DNA of 64,000 nt from Cardiocondyla obscurior (taxonomy: Eukaryota; Arthropoda; Insecta; Hymenoptera; Formicidae): positions 2,392,501-2,456,500 of the forward strand of contig NC_091885.1 of assembly GCF_019399895.1 (NCBI RefSeq), in the 5' to 3' direction. Positions 26,001 through 38,497 of the stretch are shown in pieces. A program made the position numbers and the translations under genes. Numbering within the stretch: the stretch's first letter is position 1; each line of letters starts with the position of its first letter. Under the pieces are notes generated by a model, which ran no database searches, was not told the origin of the DNA, and was given only the letters and a program-made list of their open reading frames with translations.

Positions 26001-29000
26001 GGGGATGGGGTGGGCCAGCGGTTCGACTTGATGATCGGCTATCCTTTGAAAATTAGTGTTTAAATCCTCACGGTTTGATCGATAACCTAAATTATTCTCT
26101 ACGAACATATAACAATGCGATTCCATTTAAAAAATACTTAAAGCGCAAGAGCCGATCAATTTCCGTGAAATTATTAAATTAGCAGCTCGTACGAGACACT
26201 TTTAACGTTTCGAATAAATTATGCATTAACAAAAGTAAATTGTAGTAAATCAATTATCGTATTACCGCCACGTTAGCAAGAAAGATTGTACCGTCTTTAA
26301 AATGCAAACGTGTTTTTAAAATAAAAGATTTATAATCCTCTTAATTGTTTCGTTGATTCGAAGTAAAGACTTTTAATTCTATCAGAGCGCACACATCTTC
26401 CCAAAATGACATTGCTCGCTCGGATGTAACGGCGCAAGAAGTGCCAGCTATAGCTATTTAAAGATATGTGCACAAAATTAAAGCTCTACATCAGTTATTC
26501 AGAAATAACGAGCGGTAACGACTTCCTCAGATTAATTAATTATTCAGGGAACAGAAATACGATACGAAAGAATACTTTCGTTCTTCACAGCTAGGGTACT
26601 GTTTCAGTTTTATATTATTAACCCAATAAAAATTGCAGAACCGTTGCTAACAATAAAATTTTTTTTTTTCACGACGATAAATCATCCATGTATGTTTAAC
26701 TCATTCGATATAATTTCTAATAAAAAAATTTTAGTTTATTCGAATCGATTTATTATTATCTAATAAGATATAATCTATCAGAAGAAAGAAAAAGAAAACA
26801 AAAAAAAAAAACACGAGCTATAAAATGCCAATTTACTTGATGCTAAGTGTAATTCGGAAAACGCGGTTCTTCCCAAGGAGACTTCTACGCGTTAAAGCCA
26901 TTCCTACTTCGTTTCCGCAGGTAATATCGAGTTGCGTTGTCGCCTATACGCGAAAGGACGGTAATGGGCAGAAGGGTCCCCGCGATGATGGGTGATCGCT
27001 CATCGAGAGGTGACAGTGGCGATGAAAGTATGCCTTATCGTTGAATAGGCCGGAGTGTCACATAACGAACCCCTCGTATAAGTTCCGCGACATTATTGCG
27101 CGCGGCGCTGAAGAAAAAAGAAAATTACGGCTTCTAATTTTATTAGAAAATCACCGACGAACACGGTGAAGCCGAGAATATATTTATTTAATATATAAAT
27201 AAAAAGACTAGAGAAATTTTCAGCTTGAATAGAAATAGAAAACGCTTTAAATTAAACAAACTCGTAGTTGAGGTAAAAGATTGATACACGTTGTTGAACT
27301 CGGAATATTGATTTGCGAAACTGACCGAACTAAGTTCTGCAAAATTTAAAATCCGATTAGAAAACACGTTCGCGTATCGGCCGTTTTCAATCGGAGGGAT
27401 TTCGAGCGATCGCGGAACCGCTTTTCCCACATTACACCTAAAAGGATAAAGGCGGAAACCGCGAATAAGACGAGGGACGGCCACAAATCGAGCATTCACC
27501 GGCCGCCCGGAGTCAATTGGTATTATTAGATTGACACCCCGTCCCCCCCCCCTCTGTGCACGGGAACGGGGGAGGATCCGGGCCATCCCCCGCGGCTGAC
27601 AAGACGAGCACCCTCGGAAGAGCTTGGCTTCGCAGTACGTTACTGGATATGTGCGTGATGGTTGGTGGTAAATTTCATTCGAGGAATTATCATGATTGAA
27701 TCAGCTGTTCCGCGCTCCGCTCCACCGACGGCCACTTCACTCGAGTTAGACTCGTGGCCCCTACGGTCTACCGACACTTTCTCGCCCTCGCCAACCCCCT
27801 TCGCGTCCCCTCACGGCCGGCAACAGATTCGAATTTTTCTCTGAATACAAAGTAGTCCGATTCTCTTTAAATGCAGACAATAATCTCCGTAAGACGCGGG
27901 CGCGATAAGTTCCTCGTACTGCTGACGGCAAAAGTACAGATTTACAATTTTACACGCGGCGCAACGTCAGCTTTTTCGTAGACGGGCACGATCTCGATTT
28001 TAATCAACCGTGGAACGTACGTAATTGTGGCCCGTTCGCTCTCAGCCGTTCTCGCTCGCCCGTTCCGAATTACCTTCACCCGATATTTCTCGATTAATTA
28101 CGTCGCGTTTGCTGTAATTCAGTCATATTACGCCGAGACGTGCCGCAAAGCGATCGGCTTTAGGAAGCCGAGGCTGACGGTGTATCGAGTGTCGAAGACT
28201 GGCACCGATCCTTTCGCGGCACCACCCGAGCCGGTATGCAGCTCGATGCGTGCACCGTGTGCGCACGTGTGCGTGCTCCGTGCGTTATGCCGGCGGTCCT
28301 TCCCGAGCCGCAAGAGTGATTTATGCATGGTCGTGTCACGGCCAACTTGATACAGTTACAACCCGCTAACTCACCTCGCCACAGCCATTGGCAGCGCACG
28401 GCTTCGGGTGACTCGGACTTTTCGGGACTGCGGGACGAAGTCAGAATTTTATCGCGATCGATAACGCGCCGTTCGCGTGCGTGCGATGCCACCTTACCAT
28501 ACTAGAAACGCTAATCGCGACGAAATGATGGACTTTATATCACGAGTAATAATCTAAGGTAAAAAAAAATTCTGTTTTCCTAAAACAACTCTTGATAAAA
28601 AAAAAAAAAAAAATACAAAAAACCGATTTCCTTGTTATAAAGCTTACAAAATTAATTCCGACTGTATCGCGTCACGAGCGATATTTTTGTGTTTCCAATA
28701 ACTCGTTGTTTCGTGTCGCGTTTTTTTTTCTTTTTTTTTTTAACGTGGATCAAATACAGTGCGACATTAAAAAAAAAAAAACAATTATAACCGAAGATTG
28801 AACGACATACACGGTTGACAACCACTGATGTAGAAAGCGGAGCGACACCTCAAAGGGCGTGCTTTCCGCCTCGATCCGCTCCCGCTCCCGAGGGCACGCA
28901 CAAATGCAGGCGCAATAAATCAAATTTAACGCGCGTATAATATTATATTCTTTAATTAAAAATCAAGAGGTAGAAAGATTACACGTCACATATCGAGGCC

Positions 29001-31000
29001 GCGGCGCGTTTCTTCTCCGACTCCGGCGTCGAGAAACAATGAAAGCGATAATACGAAAACGCTTTGACACGCTCGATGGTTTTCACCGCGACGAATTTTC
29101 TGTCGACAAGCCACGCTCGATCCCTGACCTTTACAGAACTCCGTTCAAATTTATATAAATGCAGCGACAATTTGGAAATATATTCTTAATGCTTCCTCCG
29201 TAAATAAGTTCCGTTCGTGCTGCACAAATCGGAGCTGTGACGAAAAGTGCCGGTGAAATTGTACTCCAGTCAAAGTTCACTTCTTAAGGAAAAATAATAC
29301 CGCTCGCGATTAGCATCTCGAGTGATTCGGCATTGATTACATCGACGGGACTGTTATCTTACGCGTTATCGGCGCACTCTGTCCGAGTGTGTTGTCGCGG
29401 CCGAAGCTGATCAATCGGCCATTACGACGACGTTATCGCGTTTTCACGATGTGCTAATCAATATCGATGAGCCGACGATTAAATTCCTTGACACTGCTCG
29501 CCGCGTGAATGCCAAATGGACGTATTTTCGATTGCCGTGCGCGGCCTTCTTCGGACTCGGTAACCTTGACAGTTCGCGATTATCGGCTGGTCGATGTCGT
29601 TGCTCTGGATTAAGCGGCGATTAGATAGACTAATGATCCCGACCTGTTCGACTCGGCTTTATCTGCAACTTTCGTTGCTTATCAGTCACCAGGAAGATTA
29701 CAATGTTACGTTACCGCCGGCGAAATACTCATTCACAGAGATCTGAAGTGTCATTGTAAATAATGATGCATTCACGGTAAAAAAAAAAAGAAAAAAGAAA
29801 ATAAAAATTAAAAATGCTATTTCTATTTTCTGCGATAGATAACCGGAGATTGTAATTATTATTATTATTCTTTATGTTACGCCGCGACGAGCATCGAATA
29901 AAAGTTTTACTTTTACCGAAAGGAACTCTATCTAATGTAAGCTAAAGACGCGGCGGTCGTAATGGTACGATAACAATTATGCGCTATTCTGGGATTCATA
30001 GTTGCGTTGGTTAATGCGATCGGCAAAACGCATTACGGGTGGCTCTGCAAATACAAGGGTGCAGTTTGTCGGGCGGCGTACAGGTCGCGAGGGGTGGGAT
30101 CTCGCCAGAATTCCGGATACCGTTGGCCCCCGTCGGGTCCGAGGAAAAAAGCTGATGGGGAATCGAGGGTGCACGACAATGGAGCCACCCCGTGTGAGAA
30201 AAGCTTGTGATGTTGTTCCACGAGCCGCCCCTGTCATCTGGTGGTGACTTTTGTAAACACCACCGTGTACCCCGGGGATGGACAGAGGCATGCGAGTGAT
30301 GGGAACATCACCCCCGCCTTCCTCTTACATCCCGCTATCTTCCTTTTCGCGAAAGAAAACTACATCAACGAGAGAAAAAAAAAAGAAAAAAAAAATAGAC
30401 TGCTAAATCGCTGTCGTTTAATCTAACGATTTTTGTCTTCGCACGATTGCTTGCTTCAATAATCTTTTCAAAATCTAAAGAACGAAACGACGCCAAGGGA
30501 AAAAAAATTATGATCGCGATGTTCTTCTAAGACCACGGTGGTACGTGTATTAAATAAAAACCCGGTTGACAGACGCTCAATCTCACTGCGTCGTTAAATC
30601 ATAGCGAAATCAAAGGACACAATCAGAAATATGTACGCGGTTAGGGCATAATTGCCAGAATATGCGATACACACGTATGGCGAACAGAAACAGCCTTCCG
30701 GGCTTGATCTCTCAATAGCGAGCTTACGGCTTAGAAATTCGCCCCGATCTCGCTCGCGTCCCCTTTCAACCCCTCCCTCCCTCCCCCCTCTCCCTAAATA
30801 CTGGTATTACTGATTACAGAACCGCAGCAGCACGTGGCACACGTCTGCGCCCGTCACAGTCACACCGGCCAATTTGCGTTTCCGTAATTTCCGCCTGACA
30901 ATGGACCACCCCGCATGTACACGGGCGCGAGCGTATGCGTACGTACGCGGATTGATAATCCGCACGCGCACACGCGCACGCGTTTCGGATTGAATGCTAC
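20001..31000. other. Non-coding DNA, probably the large hth intron: no gene seen
   Basis: A/T-rich stretches (21260-21460 and 26040-26830) alternate with CpG-rich ones (20000-20230 and 25120-25960). A Pbx/Meis-like site lies at 24977-24986. The 29280-29760 block is non-repetitive and contains several TAAT and TGAT cores. Two strictly alternating purine/pyrimidine tracts lie at 30931-30949 and 30961-30983. ORFs here have the Arg/Ser-rich composition of chance frames in CpG-rich DNA. Confidence 0.6.
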
Positions 31001-33479
31001 TGCCAATTTCGCGTGTGGTCGACAGCAACGATTGTTCTTTGCCCGTATATGCGCTAGTAGTAACGAACCCGAGAGAGAGCAAAGCGTTCGCTTTCACACG
31101 CTCCTCTTCATCGGCGCGATTACGGGGCGTGTCCGTGTCAGCCGACGTCGCCGGTCACTCCGATAAAATAATGCGACACGGTGTAATTATGGGATACAAG
31201 ACGATCGCGATGCAGGAAATCACCGCGTGAAAAACGGTCGTTATTACCGCGGGCGTCTCTCCGCTTCTCGTTTCCAATTCTACGTGTATTTACTTAAGAA
31301 GAAATAAATCTTTTTTTTTTTTTTTTAACGCAATTGTCGTCAGCGGGGAAAATTTTCGTTAAAACCGGAGCCTTTCGGTAAGTCGATTTTTCGACGGGAC
31401 GCACGATACGCAAATCCTTTTTAGCGATCGGAAAAAGATCCCCCGAAGCTTTACCTGGAGCTGTTTAGTTGGACGGCTCTGATCGCAAACAGGATGCCCG
31501 CTGCGACGCGAACAATGAGAGCCTCAGCGGGGGTGCGTTACGGTCTATTCTCCGAATCCTTCCGAGAATTTTTCCGCTCGACAAAGGGCCGATGTTCAGG
31601 ATTTCTGAGCGTTTTTCGTGCAGCAACACTGGACAACCCTTAGCAACTGTTGATGTTTCCCGGCGTCGCATAACGGGACATTTTTGTGCAAGCCGGAAAC
31701 TCGAATGCCCGCAAATTTTTACAATGGTATTAGTACCACGGAAAATCAGCTATCCGCTTTTTCGCGGTGGCCTTCATTTGCCGTCGAAGGAAGCAACAAA
31801 AGGTCGAAGGACGATAGATCGCCGCGCGGCCGAGTGTTGTGACTACCACCGGACATAAGCAAATAGAATCAACGTCGACGCTCGGCAACAAATTCGATCC
31901 GGTTTTATCGGGGCAGACAGAAGTCGAAGGATATGAATCAAGGAGAATGGATAATTCCGACTATCCAACGTAAGTACCGCGTACGTGAGTAGGGAAAACG
32001 TCTAAACTTTTGTTCATCTCAACAATGGCTCAAGCAGAACTCTCCAAATGCAGTTCTTGGCTCTTCTACAGGTATCGCATTTTAACTGCAAGAACTTAAA
32101 ATGTGACGTTAAGCCACTTCGCCCCGTACGGATTGCCAATTTCCAATGTAACACGAAGAAACGTGCCACGCGAGTATCCGGCTTCGTTCGCGGCGTATAC
32201 ATTTTCTATATCCCGCGGAAGCCTCATTAAAATAAAATATAAACGACGCTCTTCGACCCTCTCGAAAAATCCATTCTCTTACGTGCGCTGAACTAAAATC
32301 GCGTAAATGCGGCTGCCACCCGCACTGCCGGCGCGGAATCTTGCTTCCTTCCGCCCCCTTTCGCGGACGCGCGCAGTCGACGAATAAAAAGAAAAAAAAA
32401 AAAAAAAAAAAACCTCGAAATCAACCCTGGCTCGATATGTGACTCGAATAATGGGGAAAAAGTTGTCGGCACAATGGGCGGCGCGCGGAGGAAGCTCTCG
32501 AGCCGCCGGTACCAAAATGAAATCTAGGCGAAAGGGGTCGGTTGGCGCGTTTCTACGTGGTATCTGTGAGCCGGAGCCGCGTATACACGCCGGCACATGC
32601 AACAGGACTCTAGAGTACGACTCTTTATTTAACTGGAGTATAGAAGATGTGAATGCCAGGGCGGATTAAAAGCGCCGTGGAAGAGAATAGGGGGAGAACG
32701 GGGGGGAGGGAGGTGAGGAAGAGAGAAGTTGAAGGGCGTAAGGGGGAAGGAGAGGAGAGAAGAGAAGCGAGCGCCAGAGGCCGGTCGCATCGGACCGACG
32801 CGGAGGGACGAAAAAGAGGGAGAGGATCATTTGAATGAGTAATACTACACCTCGCGCACCCACCCACACCGCCATACAAGTTCCGAGCGCAGCAGCTTTG
32901 TTTGATACGGCGCATTGTGCTGGCTGCCACCGGTTTACTTTATACCGACGCACACTAATTCGGTCGTCTCGCGTACACACGTATCCGCGCGTAGTCGCAC
33001 GGGCATTCCCTCTCGAACCCTCTCTCTCTCTCCCTCCCCCTTTTCCTCCATAGTCATTCTTTTTTACGACCTCGGAATACGCAGGGTTCGGCTTGAACCG
33101 CCGAAAATTGTATTATAATACGACCAAAGCACACGACAATGAGGCAGCGGCGCGGTCAAGTTGCCTTATGCCAATCCCAGAGCGGAGGCGGTTATGATTT
33201 CAACGAGAAAGAGAGCGGACGGTTGGCAGCCGATGGAGAAACCGGCGGAGATTTCGATTTCCTTCACTTCCTTCCCGCGGCAATAAACGACGTTACGAAT
33301 CGGTTAGTCGCAGCGAGGCACCAGTCCTCTGGTACAAAAATCTTCTCACAGCTTCTTAGAGAAGTTCGTATCAAACGAGATTACCGAACCCTAAATAAAT
33401 ATCACTCTACTCTGCGATAAGCGATCGATAAGAAAAATTCTGTTTTTTCCTTAAAAACAGTTAAATAAAGCGTCGTATC

Positions 33480-33481
<2 letters not shown>

Positions 33482-33511
<30 letters not shown>
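33482..33511. repeat. 30-base A homopolymer with AATAAA upstream
   Basis: The longest homopolymer in the window. AATAAA at 33464-33469 precedes it by 12 bases, the arrangement of a polyadenylated transcript end copied back into DNA. No target-site duplication was identified, so it may be an ordinary A tract. Confidence 0.9.
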
Positions 33512-33513
<2 letters not shown>

Positions 33514-36500
33514 AATAAATAAAACTCACGGAGCTCAAATACGAAGTGTACACATACTTAATGTTTCAACTGATATAACGAAAATTATACGAGGTATTGA
33601 TATCATTATCGCGCTAATCTTATTGTTGTCGGAGAAGTACACATAAATTCGTCGAGGTATCGGCCCCGATTATCGCGGCGGCCGTGTAAATCGAGGTTCG
33701 CGAGGCCGCCGCCGTCGCGACGTGTCTAGGAACATCGTAGATAAGACACGTGCGATTCGGCGACGTGTACGTACGTAAAGCGCGGGGCATGCCTCTAATC
33801 GCGCGGGGGGCAAACGGGCACGTACTGGACCCGCCGCGTACGCTCGTACGTGTGGGCGCACACGCGCGATCTCCTGCCACCCCATACCGCCCCTAACCCG
33901 TCCCGTGTTCTGCACCGACGGCGATAACGGAATGCAGTATTCGCACGAACCTAATCCGGGGGTCCGCGGGTCCTGCGCTTTCGCTTCGAAATTTATCTCG
34001 CGGCGACCGCAGATAAGAACCGACCGGCCCGTGGTTTATCCCAAAGCAGTTAATAGTGATCTCGCTAAGCTCTCGAACGAAAGGCAGGTACGGTAACGTT
34101 CCCATCGCCTACCGTCCCCGCCACCGCGACCGCGCAGGGATAAGCGTGAATTTCGATTAATTGGAGCGACAACGAACCATTATAATCTCGGCCGTAATAT
34201 GCGACCACTCGGGGAGCGATCTCAGACGATCTCGCTTTCCTTCATCGCGACGTACTATCTTATCGCACTATCGTGCCAACTACAAGGAACGGCCGGTTAT
34301 ATGTCGCGGCGGATATAACAGAATGTATCACAAGTTGGCTCGAAAAAAAAAGAGACAAAAAAAAAAAAAAAAAGAAAAAGAAAAAAGTAACTAAGCTGCC
34401 GAGTACTCTGTTAAAAATTTATACGAAGGCTATCTTTCCGCTTTAGTAGACCTCTCGTCGAAGTCGTTGATATCGAGATAGCACGTTGTAAACTTGATAT
34501 TCGTTCCGCTGCAACACGCGACCGAAGATTTATCAAGCAAAATTATATATTCCAGAAATGTAAACAGGGATATCCTTTACATGGTTCATGGATTCTAATG
34601 CCACGACGCCAATTCTGGCCGAAGGAAGAAGCGGAAAGCTTAAAGGGCTTGCGAGATAGGTGAAGTTAGACAACAAGGAGGATGCACGCCCGGCTTTATC
34701 GCAGACAGCAGGATAATTAAATTTGTCGAGCTGATTTATGGCGTTGCACGTAGGGGCGGCGGGGAAAGGAGATGAAACTAGGCGAGCCCGGGGGTAAGGG
34801 AACTGATGCTGCCACCATTCCTCGTACCAGGTGACACCGTAGACTTCTTCAAAGTACACGAGGGCGAGAAAGACAAGAGAAATGTGCGGAGATTATTTAC
34901 AAAATTTCATTATCCCGCTGCAGAAAATTATATATATAACGGCGCACGTCTTTTTGCAGCAAATACGAGCGCCGGTGTATTTTCCCTCGCGAATATATCT
35001 CCCGGAAGAATGTTAATAATGCACTGAATTCGAGCAATAAATAAAAACGTATATTTTAATATGCTTATTATATCGTTTCTCTTAGAACTCGGCCGAGCTT
35101 AGCGAGGATAAAATGATAAGACGTAACAAGTGTAATATTCGACGAGACGATTATTTAAGGGGCCGCTCAATAATTCATGGAATTTCGTGACTCGCCAGGC
35201 GTCTGTGGAACGTGCTTAACTTCTAACCCGAAGCTGGTGACATGCTACGGAAGACAGGAGGAATATCGTATCGCCTATCGCGGTGTATTCTCGTAAAAAA
35301 TTCGTCCCTCGCCTATCGCGAAAATCGAGGCGAAAAGAATTAGAGGGCTGGCGGGATATATCTCGGGGGAGCGGAGGGACCACGAACTTTTTACCCCTCG
35401 TGCCAAGTGTCGCCGGCCTCATTAAATATTCAACTCTGTAATACAATATCCACCGTGTAGAAGGCACTGTACAAGCAGGATAAACGATTTGCGAGGCTGA
35501 GGGGACGGGTCGTGGAGCCGGGCGGGCTTTCGTGAAACGGCGCTTTCGTCCCGATACAAGGCCCTAGGAAAGTTTCAAAGGAAGAACAAGTCATATAATA
35601 CAGACTGGGATTTAGCGAAGACTAAAAGTCGTCAGCTCGTAGTTTGTCCGTAACTTCATTCATTACGTTACCGCGTTGTTTATTCACGGGCGCGCAGATT
35701 CTCTTTTAAACGATTAAATAAAATTAATTAGAGCCCTGTCTAAAAATGTACACTTCGTAGACGACACGTGTCGCGAAAGCGAAAGCGGCGGTAATCGCGA
35801 CGCGAGGCTGTTCTAATTTTAATTAAATAAATGAGCAATAAGAATTATGTTTCTGTACTTCGATGAAAAAAAAAAAAGAAAAGAAAAAAAAAAATAAGTA
35901 CGATGAGGTCGTATCTGAGATAGGACGGGAGATAAAAGTGTCACTCATCATTCGCAGACATAATTGTTGCCGGTAAACAAGATATGAGGCGACGATACGT
36001 GACGTATCGATAAAGTCACAAATATACGTTTTGCATTACGAGTGAAAGAGGAGATATCTTTTCACAGCTGATCGAGCTTTCTGGAGGGTCTCGCAAAGGG
36101 CCAGGAAATTTGCAATATTTTTCAACGGGAAAAAAAAAACCCCCACCGACAACGAGGGTGCGCCAGGAATGAAAAAGAGGGATTTCTGGGGAGGAGTAGC
36201 AGCGGGGTGCCTCGCGTCGCAGCATATTTATTCCTTATAATGACAACAGAATTCCGTGCCGCGATCTTACAGCCACAATGTCTTCAATATCACGGCTCAT
36301 CGATGGTCTTTTGTATCTACGCAGAGAATCTAAAGACTCCCCCCGTTTATTAAATTTTTTTTAAGGAAACACGTTACCTCGTTTAAAAAATTCTGAAAGC
36401 TTGAAAGCGCACAGTAGAAAGGAAGAGGCGCAACAACTATTCTTATAAAGTTATGTCGAATGTAACATAATAATTTAAAAATAAATAAATTCTATGTCCC

Positions 36501-38419
36501 TATAATTTGTTTCTTTTTTTTCGCAAACGGAACTGCTGGTAAACAGTGATTTTTAATCCCGAGTTAGTTGTGCGAGTGTCGACGAACGCGAGAAGAGATT
36601 TTCACGAGCCGAGAGCCGGTTATTTTAATAACGTTATAATAAGACGTCGCGGGATTGATGCTAAACTATTTGCTGGCAGCCGACGCTAAAGCGCCGAAGA
36701 AGCTCGCGGTAGAAATACGGCAAGCTTAAAAGCAACGGAGATGTCTAGATCTTAGCCCGTCGCCTACGAGTCATTAACATACTTACTGCCGCGCTGCGAC
36801 GAACCTGCTAACACTTTCGGCCCTTCGCGGCGTTAAAATTAAATCTCTTTGGGTGTCGAAGCTGTTAAATGTCACGCGTTCGCTACGGCTTTACAAAAAA
36901 CAATATCGCGGAGAGGTATCGAAAAATTGTAATACAAATTTTGAGTTAATGAACCGTCGACGAGGGAGATTCGACGATCGCGTTAAGAGGCTCCAGTCGG
37001 GTCAGCGATCTTCTTTGCGGTTGTATTCGCTCGGCTTAATCGCCTTTCCTACCACCATCGACCGATAGAAATGATCGTGCCCGATGACTTTACGGGCGTC
37101 GATGCTCGTTCCCTTGATTTACGGCCCCCCTAACCTTCGCCGTGTTACCTACATTGTTTCCCCCCGGTGAGGGTTTCTCTTTACACGCGCTGCTTGCGCT
37201 ACCTCGGCCGGGGAGCTTACCGGGGAGCGACCTCGACCTCGGTAAGCCACGTAACGGAGTATCCGACGTCTTCGAAGGTTCGACTCGCTGTAAACCATCG
37301 AGCCGGCAAACCAGAACCCATGCTCTCGCCGTGTAATCGATGTTCCGTACGAGCTCGGCGCGACAGGCTTAGATCTCACGAGAAGAGAAGCCCCTCGCGA
37401 GTATCGGAATAGTTATCTACCGGCATCTAAAGCAAAACATCACGTTGCAGCGCACAGTCATGCGATTACTAGATTATTATCAATAACGCTATTGTAATAG
37501 CATGTACTATTGTATCGAGCATGAAGCTCCACCAGCATAAACGAAGCGCGCATACTTTTTTTACGTATTTTTTTTTTATCTCCGCTCTCGGCGTACCGCG
37601 AAAAGTTGATCGACGGTACAGTTCCCGCGCGCGTAAAAATTTTAGTGACTACCCAGCGCGGTAAAAGTGGTAAGGAGCCATGTAAATTTAGAATATTTAT
37701 CAGGAAATAAAATTAGAACGGGCTACGCACCGCGCACCAATTCTATTCACAGGAAATTCTTCTCTCGCTTTAATCCTTTTTTTCATTTTCAACTTCTGAA
37801 CACAGCTGCGCCCGCATGTAAGATCGAAGGGTGCATCAAGACGAGAGTGAGCGTGCCTACGTGTCACTCCCGATTCGATATTTTCGTCGGTTATAAATAC
37901 CAAGACCAGATGTAGAATCGAAACGTAGAATAATTCGCTTAAAAAAAAAATAAAATAAAAATATAAAATAGCTCGCGGCTACGTGATTTATCGCCGTTGC
38001 TGTTAAAGTTAATCGAGCTATTTCCACGTTAATTGATTAACATTTAAAGAGATGAGGGGAGAAAAAAAATTTTATGTCCAAAATAGGATGCGCGCTTCTA
38101 TAAATACCGGTCCGTCTGATATTTCTGTGCAGCTTCCTCTGATCTTATTTTATTTGGAACCTATCCTGAAACTACTCTGCCGCCGGTCTGCCGGGCACAT
38201 AATCAACTGATCATCGTACGTCCGACGGAATCCATGTCCGGCAATATTTTTCAACGACGTGTTCGCGCGTCCGTCACATAGTAACTACCGGTTGGCTGGT
38301 CCGACAGGGCCGGCGAGTTGTTTTGCAGCGCGCCGGAATAGATATCGGCGGTAGCTGGCGCGGAGACAGGGAAGTGCCACTATTTCTGACGAGCCGCGAA
38401 AGAGCGTCCCACCACCCCT

Positions 38420-38497
38420 CGACGTCGTCGTCGTCCTCTTCGTCGTCTTCGTCGTTGTCGTCGTCGTCGTCGACGTCGTCGTCGTCGTCGTCGTTGT
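38420..38497. repeat. Imperfect GTC trinucleotide repeat
   Basis: GTC/CGT repeats with CTC, TTC, TTG and ACG interruptions. The plus frame reads poly-Ser and the minus frame poly-Thr. The repeat explains the low-complexity ORFs on both strands at 38285-38691, which I do not call as genes. Confidence 0.9.
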
